Source of the DNA: Schistosoma mansoni
Lineage: Eukaryota; Platyhelminthes; Trematoda; Strigeidida; Schistosomatidae
Direction of reading: 5' to 3'
Length of the DNA: 64,000 nt
Assembly: GCF_000237925.1 (NCBI RefSeq)
Contig: NW_017386098.1
Span: forward strand, 62,001 to 126,000
Shown: positions 22,830-32,422 of the stretch, piece by piece
How the letters are laid out: the number at the start of each line of letters is the position of its first letter
How positions within the stretch are numbered: position 1 is the first letter of the stretch
The notes under the pieces: model-generated
Database searches by the model: none
Told to the model about the DNA's origin: nothing
Seen by the model: only the letters and a program-made list of their open reading frames with translations
Program-made: the position numbers and the translations under genes

Positions 22830-24860
22830 AGGTATTTGTTACTAAGTTTATAATCTGTTATATGTTAAATTTGTTGATTAGTTTTTTACAGTATGGGTAA
22901 TGAATCCTTACCCACAGTGTTGTCAAAGAAGCATATTTGGATTTATTTTTTTAAACTATGCTTTTTCGGTATTCAAAATCGTTATAAGGAGTTAATATAA
23001 ACTAATTGATTTATTCGCACCCGCTTCTTGATGTCACATGATGTTTACAGGTTTTCTCAACGTGCAGTACGATGAATCTGGTAAGTCGGATCCAATAGTA
23101 AAATAAAGTGCAATGGGTAGTTAACGTTACACGGCGGATGGATCAATTTTTCATGAGACTTTATGTTTGTTGAGACCAACTGTTAACTTGTCACCAGAAA
23201 GTAATTTAGTTGATTAATTTTCGTCTAAGTGTAAAATAATCAAAAGGTTGTGTTTCCCATAGGTTTAAGAAACATAGTGATAGTGGAGAAAAGGAGTAGA
23301 TGAAGAAATACTGTATTATGTTATATGAACGAGAAGATAATTAGTGAATGCTTATCCTATTAATTCACGCTAAACAGTATATCAGGTAATAGTCACCAAT
23401 AGGTCAATGTAAATCACGAATGAGTGAAATGCTGAACTATTAACTTACTGAATATTATGCCCCTCTTTTCAATTATGGGTACTTATTTTCTAGTTACTGA
23501 TGTGTAAGACCATTCCGTTGTCGTTCTGAACGGTGTCAGTTATCGAATTATCAAAATCAGATACCTAAAGTAATCTTAATTTTTAAGATTAAGGTAACTC
23601 ACCAAACTAGACATCTTACTGATTAAAACTAGGACAGTAGATTTTTTTAGTGCAACTAAACGATGAATATTCAGTAACACATTAGTTTGAACTATATTAT
23701 AGTAACATCAAAATTATGATGTATGAGTGGTTGCAGCATAAGAGATAAACGAAGAAAAGACAGGATTAAGGGTCGCGCTGAAGTCAAGAGTTAGGTTTAA
23801 GAGCGTTAGGTAAGAGCCAGTGTCAGGTTTAGGATGTGAGAGATAGAGAATGCTTTTTATTCATTAAAACGCTCTTGGCTATGCCCTGGATCACATTACG
23901 TACGTTCATATACAATCTACACCAAGAGCACGTATTTCTTGCAATTTAGCTTACACAACTTGTTAGGTTCACTGTTTGGTTATGCAAAAGTTATTTTTAA
24001 CCATATTGGAAAATGATTATAGGCAGGTTTTACCTATTTCTATTAAGACACTTACTATCCTTCACTATGTTTTCAATTTTAGGCAAGATTTTAAAGGTGC
24101 TATTTCAAATCTGACTGATTACTTGATGGTCAACGATAGTATATGGTTTTACAACATATTTTACTTTTATATTAACTATCCCTATGACTTGACCAATGAA
24201 TATTAGCTCACAAACTAACATTTATCTGGTAATTACTTGTTTAAAGGATAGAGAATAAATCGGTTTATTGTTAATCAGAAGATTCAAACAATAAATACTA
24301 AATTTATGAAGTGGGTTTAACTGGTGAATATATTCAGTGTAATGAACACTGCTCCAATGAGACTATATGATATGTTGTTTGAATACCTATGTATTGAAAG
24401 ATCTGCATGCCTTTAGTTTAACTTCAGAAAAACATAAGGATGATGATTTCCTAATGGAGATTGATTCCCAGTTTTTTTTTAACTGATATCAGTTTTGAAT
24501 TCGACGTGTAATTCACGAAAAATTTGATAGCATTTCAAACATATTTTAAAAGAATTTCATTCATATTTTAGACAATCAGAATGTAAGCCTACTCTTCTTG
24601 TTTCGCATCATTTCATTAAGAAAGAAAATTAGCTATTCGTTTTCCAGTTGTATTACTCAAATTAGCGAAAAAAATATAAAAACTGTCTGATATTACGTAC
24701 ACAACTACTGTATGGGTTACTGTTTCTAGACGTTCATTTTTATCCTCACTTAATAATTTAATTGACGAATCGAATTACAAAACTAAATGTCTTTACTCGT
24801 GTTTAGAGGTCAAATATTTAGCACGCACCTTAAACAATATTTTGACAAAAAATTATAATC
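22830..24860. other. Intergenic, no supported feature
   Basis: AT-rich sequence. A GC-richer patch near 23740-23850 may be old repeat. Open frame 23976-24206 (+) has no recognisable domain. Confidence 0.5.
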
Positions 24861-24867
24861 ATCTATA

Positions 24868-25042
24868 GTTGAAATCATCAGTCTATTGAAGCTAGTCCAC
24901 CAAGGAAATCCTGGAAGCACTGGACGGCCGTTTCGTCCTATTGTGGGACTCTTCAGCGGTGTGAATCCACGATCCCACCCCGCGAGATTCGAACCCAGGA
25001 TCTACCAGTCTCGCGCGCGAGCACTTAACCAGTAGACCATCA
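24868..25042 (-). mobile_element. tRNA-derived SINE with hammerhead ribozyme (SMα-like), copy 1
   Basis: Read on the - strand, the head is tRNA-like: an A box TGGTCTACTGGTTAAG near 25039-25024 and a B box GGGTTCGAATC near 24996-24986, as in RNA polymerase III promoters. Next comes a hammerhead ribozyme, then a tail GGACTAGCTTCAATAGACTG and GATGATTTCAACT. Schistosome SMα SINE-like repeats with active hammerheads are known, and this matches them in design. It shares head, ribozyme and tail with the copy at 41744-41940. Confidence 0.85.
24912..24965 (-). ncRNA. Hammerhead ribozyme, type I, in SINE copy 1
   Basis: Core CUGAAGA (24956-24950; the seventh base is free in the CUGANGA consensus), stem II GUCC/GGAC with a seven-base loop, GAAA (24934-24931), a tiny stem III ACG/CGU around GC, and cleavage site GUC with the break between 24923 and 24922. 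Stem I can form between CACACCG and CAGUG but has an A-C mismatch at the second pair, so activity may be reduced. Confidence 0.8.
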
Positions 25043-25792
25043 TTCATTTGTCATCTAGCAGCAATCACAAAGTTCCAGAGATATATAGACTACTTAATAG
25101 TAGTATAACTTCTGAACAACATAGAGTTGTTTTTTGAAAATCTGGGTAACTGCGTTATCATTATCTAGCTTATGTGCGTCTGCGTTTGAATGTCGAAAAG
25201 TTTTTTCATAGGTAAGAATTTTTAATATGAAGCTACATGAGCACTACAATGATTCATTTAAACAAAATTCAACCAGAGAAACTGTGACCATATTGAAAAA
25301 AAAAGTAGAAGTATACTGAAATATCAAGTCAAGCTATCCCTATGCAGTTATGAGTACCGTTAGTAGTTAACTTATAAAAGCAAACTATGAATTTCATTTG
25401 ATTTAAAAATCTAAATATTCGGTTATCAAGAGTTTTTAATATGAGGATCATTATATTTGTTAATTGGATGGTCTCCACGACCATCATTCATTTTCATTTA
25501 CTCATCAATATATCAACTGTAAAAAAATACTAGACACAACCATATTGACTCATCTAATTGTACTGAAGATTTTGAATCGAAGTGGCTTAATAGGGTTTCA
25601 AATATATTTTAACAGTAAACTGTATACTGAATTTCCCTTGAATAAATTGGTTTGCTTTTTACAAATACGGTTAGTCAAAGCAGATTTTCAAGGGAAACAT
25701 CAATTTAATTAATGTTCAGAAGTTATACTACTATTAAGTCTATATATCTTAGCAACTTTGTTATTGTTGCTAGATGACAAATAAATGAATAA
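25041..25792. repeat. Inverted repeat pair of about 85 bp
   Basis: The segment 25041-25125 reappears inverted at 25706-25792: both contain GAAGTTATACTACTATTAAG, TCTATATATCT, AACTTTGT and GCTAGATGACAAA. A 3-base indel and several substitutions separate them. The left arm abuts the 5' end of the SINE; the right arm ends about 45 bp before the Penelope palindrome. The 580 bp between holds no recognised gene. Confidence 0.7.
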
Positions 25793-25835
25793 TGTTTGGA
25801 TAATACGATGAGGGAATGAGAGTTAGCAGAATTAT

Positions 25836-26658
25836 GTGATAAATATGAGTAATACATCTCGAACAATCTGATCACACATATACCCGTTAATACATTGTAC
25901 ATAAAAAATAAAAGGTCGATTAGACTAGATTAAAGATAAGGGGGAACAAAGATGATAAAGTACACAGAAACAGTGTGACCACGCTGAGTAATAAGTCAGT
26001 ATTATCAAGGTAGGTTAAGAGTAAGAACAAATTGTTTTTGAACAAATAAATAGGGTTCCCGTATAGCCAAGGCTTCAATAAACCTTAATATACGCTCTTG
26101 AAGGTTTTGATACAAAACTGCAAAGGCTGACTTGATAACAACCTTATGACCGGTCTCAACCAAATGTTTTTCAATGGCGGAAGATATTTGTCTATCCTGT
26201 GTTCTTATTTAACCACTGGAATTCATTTGTTTTTGTAGCCATTTAGGTATTTGTTCAGCCACCCTTGCAGCTCCTCCCTATGTACGTGTTTCCACACATA
26301 TTTAAACTGATAGACATGGTGCGATGTGATACAATAGCTTATATGTTGTTTGGGTTTTTGGTGGAAAATAGACCTTGACTTTTCTATGACGATGTGTTGG
26401 GCTACATAAAATGACCTATTTATAGCTAATTTAAGTCGTCGTTTCAACATGAGACTATTTAATTCACTTCTGAATGGTAGGATATGATAGACCTGTTTTT
26501 GGGTGCCAAAAACGTCGTAGGTGCATTCATATTGCTACCTTTTCAAAGGTTTATAAATATCGGTAAATAATTGTTACTCACCAATATTTCAGTTAAGAGC
26601 TGCGCGTCTACCTCAGCAGTACTACCAGTACGAATTCGATCGATGTAAAACACGACAG
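25836..26658 (-). repeat. Left inverted arm (Penelope 3' part)
   Basis: On the - strand this arm includes VYQFKYVWKHVHREELQGWL, a decayed GIY-YIG endonuclease lacking the YIGRT core, then further on EALAIREPYLFVQKQFVL, the usual C-terminal Penelope block, near 26075-26025. A stop separates the two readings. Confidence 0.75.
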
Positions 26659-26952
26659 CATCAATAAGTTACGAAGTATTTGCGTAATGCTTATACATAG
26701 CTTTCATTGGCATTTTCCTGTGTTCTGCGATCTGATCCGTCTTCTCGTCTGTTCTCCACGTATTACACCAACCCCGTGCTTTCAATGCATCGAAACTCTT
26801 CACTCCGTCCCGTTTCGAAGCCTCGTTCCGCTACACACCATTTACAAGCTTGTGAGTAGCATCCACTACATTGGCCTTACTGAATAAACCTTTATCAACC
26901 CACGTCTGTACTGGATTGGACAGGAATTACGGAAATTAAGATATTGCCCTGT

Positions 26953-27982
26953 TCATTTCGGCTTTCTATATGCAGAACCTTTGATGGAACCATCGTCTTT
27001 CCTACCAATCAGTATGTCTAGAAAAGGGAGTTGTTTATTAATCTCTTCGGATGTAGGAAAATTATGTTTTCGACTTGTGTCGAGTTCTTTGATCAAGCGA
27101 TTCATATCTTCACGTTTATCCACGTACCGCTTATACAGATACATTTTTTGAATTGACTCTTCAGTTACATTTTCCAAATATCCCATAAACATATCAGTCG
27201 AAAATATTTCTAAAGGACTACCCATACCTACACCATCAATCTGTCGAAAATCCTTGCCCTCAAAAGTGAATTTCACGTTGTCAGTACATAATGGTAATAA
27301 ATGTTTAAGTTTTTACAGGAAATGGCAATGCAAGGTTGTTTAATGAGATATAGTCACACGAAATATCAGTCTCCTTATGAAGCATGTTCGTAAATAAAGC
27401 GTTTTCATCAAAAGAGCACATTGTCTTAGTTTTTACGTTAATATCCTTTAATTAATACGAATGAGTCTTTCAAAGAGTACTTAAAAAATTGGTTTCAGAT
27501 ATACCTGAATACTTTTGGCAACCATTTTGCAAGATTGTATGTAGGTGACGAACAAATTGACATAACCGGACGAAAGGGGTATTGGGCTTATGAATTTTTG
27601 GTAATCTATATAAATTAAGATACACTAAACCCATAACTTTTAATAAATTAAACTCCTCTTCCTTAATATCATTCATGTTAAGCAATTTCTTTAGAAACGA
27701 GTTGACCTTCCTTTCGAATTTACGTAGTTCATCAAAGTCAACATCGGCCGTAAATTTCCGTTCATCAGTGGAAATGGATTCCATTTTATTTTTGTCATCT
27801 AACTTATTCATAACAACAACAGCTGATCTTCTATCAATTTCAACCATAATAATATCAGCATTACTTTGAAATTCTTTTAATGATTTGAAGTTTTGAGCAG
27901 TTAATATACTTCTATGATTTGGTCCAGAAAAATGAAAGTGGTGTTCAATAACCTCTGCTGATTTATTACCCAGCGTGGTCAC
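26953..27982 (-). pseudogene. Penelope-type reverse transcriptase in the palindrome centre
   Basis: Reading 27982-27470 (170 codons) shows IIMVEIDRRSAVVVMNKLDD and LYRLPKIHKPNTPFVRL, the early fingers and palm of Penelope reverse transcriptases. Reading 27276-26953 (107 codons) shows FRQIDGVGMGSPL, LYKRYVD (family form CRYVDD) and LPFLDILIGRKDDGS followed by SAYRKPK. The two are in different frames with about 190 bp between them, and the catalytic YVDD-type box reads YVDK, so this copy is not functional. It is a different lineage from the intron 2 Penelope remnant, whose box is YIDD. Confidence 0.8.
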
Positions 27983-27983
27983 A

Positions 27984-28806
27984 CTGTCGTGTTTTGCATC
28001 AATCGAATTCGTACTGGTAGTACTGCTGAGGTAGACGCGCAGCTCTTAACTGAAATATTGGTGAGTAACAATTATTTACCGATATTTATAAACCTTTGAA
28101 AAGGTAGCAATATGAATGCACCTACGACGTTTTTGGCACCCAAAAACAGGTCTATCATATCCTACCATTCAGAAGTGAATTAAATAGTCTCATGTTGAAA
28201 CGACGACTTAAATTAGCTATAAATAGGTCATTTTATGTAGCCCAACACATCGTCATAGAAAAGTCAAGGTCTATTTTCCACCAAAAACCCAAACAACATA
28301 TAAGCTATTGTATCACATCGCACCATGTCTATCAGTTTAAATATGTGTGGAAACACGTACATAGGGAGGAGCTGCAAGGGTGGCTGAACAAATACCTAAA
28401 TGGCTACAAAAACAAATGAATTCCAGTGGTTAAATAAGAACACAGGATAGACAAATATCTTCCGCCATTGAAAAACATTTGGTTGAGACCGGTCATAAGG
28501 TTGTTATCAAGTCAGCCTTTGCAGTTTTGTATCAAAACCTTCAAGAGCGTATATTAAGGTTTATTGAAGCCTTGGCTATACGGGAACCCTATTTATTTGT
28601 TCAAAAACAATTTGTTCTTACTCTTAACCTACCTTGATAATACTGACTTATTACTCAGCGTGGTCACATTGTTTCTGTGTACTTTATCATCTTTGTTCCC
28701 CCTTATCTTTAATCTAGTCTAATCGACCTTTTATTTTTTATGTACAATGTATTAACGGGTATATGTGTGATCAGATTGTTCGAGATGTATTACTCAAATT
28801 TATCAC
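27984..28806 (+). repeat. Right inverted arm (Penelope 3' part, inverted)
   Basis: Same sequence as the left arm on the opposite strand, starting CTGTCGTGTTTTGCATC and ending near GTATTACTCAAATTTATCAC. It sits head-to-head in front of the reverse transcriptase. Confidence 0.8.
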
Positions 28807-28809
28807 CCA

Positions 28810-31294
28810 ATTCTAATAACCTTCATCTTCGCATTACCTAAATTTACCAACGAGACTAGTTGTTTTGAATGGTTTTTGACAAAATATTGCTATTTCAAAC
28901 AGTTGTAGATATTTACTGAATAGTTAATCCCAAAATACAAACAAGGACATTTAGTTTTGTAATTCAGATTTTTTTGTAATTAACCTCCATGTTTGTACCA
29001 CAACGCATACCTTTTTGAGTCCGATTTATATCAGTGATAGAATTCATAGCTAAACGAACCCTTTTGCTTATCGGTATCCGCCCATACTGCCATATATTAC
29101 CCAAGACTGTGGATCTCCATTTGATTGATATTTCTGTTAAATCCTGTGTTACATAATACTTTATCATTGATTAATTTGTATTTAACTAGGTTATGGATCT
29201 GCTAGACTGTGGCTTATTAGAAGATATTCTGTTCCACGTGATTTCTCATTTATTTTTACGAGTTTCCATATTTTTCACTCTTAAAATGAATGATATACAA
29301 TGAATGTTTATCATTTATCATACTTGCTTAAAAACATATAAGAAGTTGATTGTCGCCTAAAGTATGCCCGAGCTGAAAGAGCTTCAAGATATTATCCATT
29401 AGAACAAGTCACTTACGTAGTCTGTCCTATAAATATGTGGATTAAGCTTCTAAGGTTTTCGTGAAGCTTGACCATATAAGTATTGCTCTGAACCATTTAC
29501 CTGTAAGGAGAATACATGATTGAAAAGATTACTATAACATGATCTATTTTGAATAGACTCTAAGAAAGAAGTGTTATATTTGTTTATGATGGTAGGAACT
29601 CTTAGCCATTTTGAGTGATTAACGTTCTAACCCGTAACCAAGGAAATCAAACCATTCGAAACGCCGAAAAACAATTTACAATGTTTCAATAAAATTAGAA
29701 TAATCCCTAGATAAGTTCTGATGATGTCGAATTATTTTTCATATCGTCTGATAGGTTTATTCATTTAGTCAATAACACGCTTGTATCAAAAGTCACGGCA
29801 TGTGATCTTCGTAGTGTGAGTTTAAACAGGAACTTTGCTAACATAGAAGTTATATGAATAAGGACTATTGATTTGTAAAAAATGGTCACATCAATCAAAT
29901 AAATTATAAGTAATTTTTGAGGTTTCCCACCGAGTTCATTATCCCACATATACTTCAGAAGTACCGGGAGTTAATAATAAGCTAATTACGAGCATTTGTA
30001 ACCAATGCATCTAAACCGCCATGATATGAAAAATGACTGCTTGAGTGATAACTTTTATCAGCATAAGGTAATAAGATGGGAAAATAATTAAGCTACTCTG
30101 AATTCTCCTACTAATTAAAACAAAATAAGAAGTTTCTTTGACACTTGATAATTCAATTCATTTGAACTTCATGAGTGTTGTTTACGATAAAAATAGCAAC
30201 AACGAAATCCCTTTAATATTTACTGATTACTTCCAAGCAGCGGAACTAATGGCCCATTAGTCAGTGAAAAGATTTTTTTCATATAAGAGAATTACAAGTA
30301 TCTGTCATATTTAAATAAAAACCCTATTCTTTCCATTAGACTAAGGTAGAAAACATTGTTATATTATTTGGCTGACCATAATGAAACAAAGGATTATCAC
30401 AATAGCAAACATTAAGGTATGATTTAGACAACTGCCTATTAATCACAAGGGAATATTTCACATTTTATTTTTAACCGTAGATTAAAACAGCGACCGATCC
30501 TATTTCCTGTTTTTTTATATTATAAATCCATAAGTGAGAAAAGAATCAAGCCGTAAACGAGCTAAAAAAATATGATGACTTCATTAATAACCACTTCAAC
30601 TTTCGTTTTAGTGTGTCAGTGACGGATAAACTCATCATAATCTTTTTATACCTATTTGTTGCTAACAGATGACTTAACACTAAATAAAGATTGTTATTGT
30701 TTCCTCTATTTCAGCAAATATTATGATTTTCTCGCTTTTTTTTCCTAATTTCCGCTTAGATGAATTAAATATTTGTCCGTCATCTCACATATACACACTC
30801 TTGACGCTTATTCAAAATATGATTTCTCGGTCAAATCCGTTGTTAAATGCATAAATTTATGATTTAAATTATTTACCTATGAAGTGTGAAAATTTTCATA
30901 TGGCTGGATGAAACTTTCCATTTTAGTTATTTGAGTTTTCTTAATAATTTAAATCATGCTGAAAAACATGCCGTAGATTTAAAAACAAGTCAACATTTAT
31001 CCTTATAAACCTTACTGTAATCTCTAAAACCACTTAAGTTAGCGATAAAGGAACGGTAACATAACTTTCGCGTAAAAGTAATGAAATTCAACGTCCTATA
31101 AAAACAATCACTTAAAAACTGATATTTGTTAGCTTATTTTCGTAAATTTCAATGTTAAATATCACTATTACTTTGAGTGGTAGGAAAATTCTTACAGTTT
31201 AAAGTATCTAAATCATTTCAACATCTTAAATTTAGGTTTATTGATAGCTGACAACTATCGAATAGGAGGTGGTAATTTTTCCAATCAGAAGTTT
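28810..31294. other. Intergenic, no supported feature
   Basis: AT-rich sequence without recognisable coding. A CCAATCAGAAG motif at 31281-31291, just outside the Merlin element, repeats the sub-terminal motif found inside it. Confidence 0.5.
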
Positions 31295-31302
31295 ACAGGA
31301 TT
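31295..31302. repeat. Target-site duplication (left) of Merlin element
   Basis: ACAGGATT, repeated exactly at 32415-32422. Eight bases is the normal Merlin duplication length. Confidence 0.9.
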
Positions 31303-31326
31303 GGCGAGACTGAAGAACATGGACGA
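31303..31326 (+). repeat. Merlin left terminal inverted repeat
   Basis: 24 bp starting GGCGAGACTGAAGAACATGG; 22 of 24 bases match the right end in reverse complement. Confidence 0.9.
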
Positions 31327-31381
31327 GCCAATCAGAAGCTTTCGCGGGTTTTCAAGGTCACGGCGGTAATTTCGCAACATA

Positions 31382-32298
31382 ATGCTTACGTACGGTCGCT
31401 TTACAGCGGATTTTCGAGAAGACGTGATAATTGAGCGACTACAAGAAAAGGGATTATTGAGAAGCTCCTATACTTGTGACTGTGGTAGTCAAATGAACAT
31501 TATACGGTGTGCAGACTATCGTGATGATATTATCTTTCGATGTCCTTCATGTTGGAAGAAGAAATCAGCTAGAACAGGGACTTTTTTCGCTCGCTCAAAA
31601 TTAAGGTTGAGACAAATTATGCTCCTTCTTGCGAATTGGATAATAAAAGCACCGGTAACACTAGCTGCCACCTTTGCCGATGTAAGCGAAGTTTCGGCAG
31701 TTAAATGGTACGAATTTTGTCGAGATATTTGCGCAACAAAACTGACAAGCATACACCAATTGTATGGAGGAGTGGGAAACATTGTTGAAATAGACGAAAC
31801 GGTTGTAAGGAAACGCAAATACAACCGTGGCCGTTGTATTAAAGAAGATTGGGTAAGTACCTCTTCCATAAATATACCTCACAGGTCTTTGGAATATACG
31901 ATAGATCATTACAGAAAGGACATTTTCAAAGAGTCAGAAACCGGCAGGCACCAACAATCATACCGATTATACAGCAATATATGCTGCCGGGCACTTCTGT
32001 TTATACAGATGATTGGAGAGCGTACAGATGTCTAGGTAGACTGGGATATGTGCATGAAGTCGTTATACATAAGCGACATTTCGTTGACCCTACTACTGGG
32101 GTGCATACTAACAACATAGAAGCTATGTGGTCAAGACTAAAAGAGTTTTTGAGACCTTATCATGGCTCCAGAGGCAGACTACTATGGAGCCATATGGATG
32201 AATTCATGTACCGCATGCAATATGATTTTAGAACTTCCGAACCTATATCCAACCTTGATAAGTTTTTAACTCATGTAAAAGAACAGTATCCACTTTAA
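31382..32298 (+). CDS. Merlin transposase (ISXO2-like DDE), two exons around a 32-nt intron
   Basis: The enzyme cuts at the inverted repeats and moves the element. Exon 1 is 31382-31852 (157 codons) and exon 2 is 31885-32298 (137 codons plus stop). Between them 31853-31884 starts GTAAGT, ends CTCACAG and is 32 nt long; removing it joins EDW to VFGIYDRS in frame, as IS1595-type transposases read at that point, giving 294 residues. Unspliced, the first frame runs on 61 codons to a stop at 32035. Domains: a zinc ribbon with Cys32, Cys34, Cys54 and Cys57, then a DDE core with Asp138 in VEIDET, Asp199 in YTDDWRAY and Glu236 in TNNIEAMWSRLK. Micro-introns of this size are typical of schistosome genes. 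AATAAA at 32315-32320 may end the transcript. A frameshift artefact is unlikely because both splice sites are canonical. Confidence 0.88.
31853..31884 (+). other. 32-nt micro-intron in the Merlin transposase gene
   Basis: GTAAGTACC at the 5' end, TACCTCACAG at the 3' end. Length is not a multiple of three, so retention breaks the frame and removal restores it exactly at a conserved motif. Confidence 0.8.
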
Positions 32299-32314
32299 TT
32301 CTTTGTTTTTGTAT

Positions 32315-32320
32315 AATAAA
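32315..32320 (+). terminator. Polyadenylation signal of the Merlin transposase gene
   Basis: AATAAA 17 nt after the stop codon and 71 nt before the right inverted repeat. Confidence 0.5.
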
Positions 32321-32390
32321 TTTTTACTGTACACTAACTGTCTTCTGATTGGCTAATATTTCTCAAGGTCATTTAAGATTCGTTCAAAGG

Positions 32391-32414
32391 TCGTCCATGT
32401 TCTTTGGTCTCGCC
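32391..32414 (-). repeat. Merlin right terminal inverted repeat
   Basis: 24 bp; on the - strand begins GGCGAGACCAAAGAACATGG. Confidence 0.9.
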
Positions 32415-32422
32415 ACAGGATT
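32415..32422. repeat. Target-site duplication (right) of Merlin element
   Basis: ACAGGATT, exact copy of 31295-31302. Confidence 0.9.

Larger units (their letters stand above)
25836..28806. mobile_element. Penelope-like element organised as a large palindrome
   Basis: Two 823-bp arms, 25836-26658 and 27984-28806, are inverted copies with only about three differences seen by eye near their inner and outer parts; one 75-codon frame is identical in both (26450-26223 on - and 28192-28419 on +). The 1325-bp centre carries the reverse transcriptase on the - strand. The left arm, on the - strand, is the natural 3' continuation with a decayed endonuclease; the right arm is an extra inverted copy joined in front of the reverse transcriptase. 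Inverted and direct pseudo-LTR arrangements are known for Penelope-like elements. High arm identity implies a young arrangement or arm-to-arm conversion. Confidence 0.85.
31303..32414 (+). mobile_element. Complete Merlin DNA transposon, 1112 bp
   Basis: Merlin is the eukaryotic superfamily related to bacterial IS1016/IS1595 and was described partly from schistosomes. Terminal inverted repeats of 24 bp lie at 31303-31326 and 32391-32414, starting GGCGAGAC and ending AAGAACATGGACGA, with two mismatches. A sub-terminal inverted motif GCCAATCAGAAG lies at 31327-31338 and reversed at 32342-32353. An exact 8-bp target duplication flanks it. The single gene occupies nearly all of the interior. With matching ends, target duplication and an open transposase, nothing visible prevents mobility. 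Confidence 0.93.

Noticed and set aside
24985-25040. A tRNA gene suggested by A and B boxes (also 41864-41917)
   Set aside because: No acceptor-stem pairing or cloverleaf; the boxes head a SINE followed by a hammerhead.
26223-28419. Identical 75-residue proteins on both strands as a host gene pair
   Set aside because: They are the same piece of Penelope 3' sequence in the two inverted arms, not paralogous genes.
31516-31909. - strand open frames of 117 and 82 codons within the Merlin element
   Set aside because: They are opposite the transposase exon 1 and lack any domain of their own.
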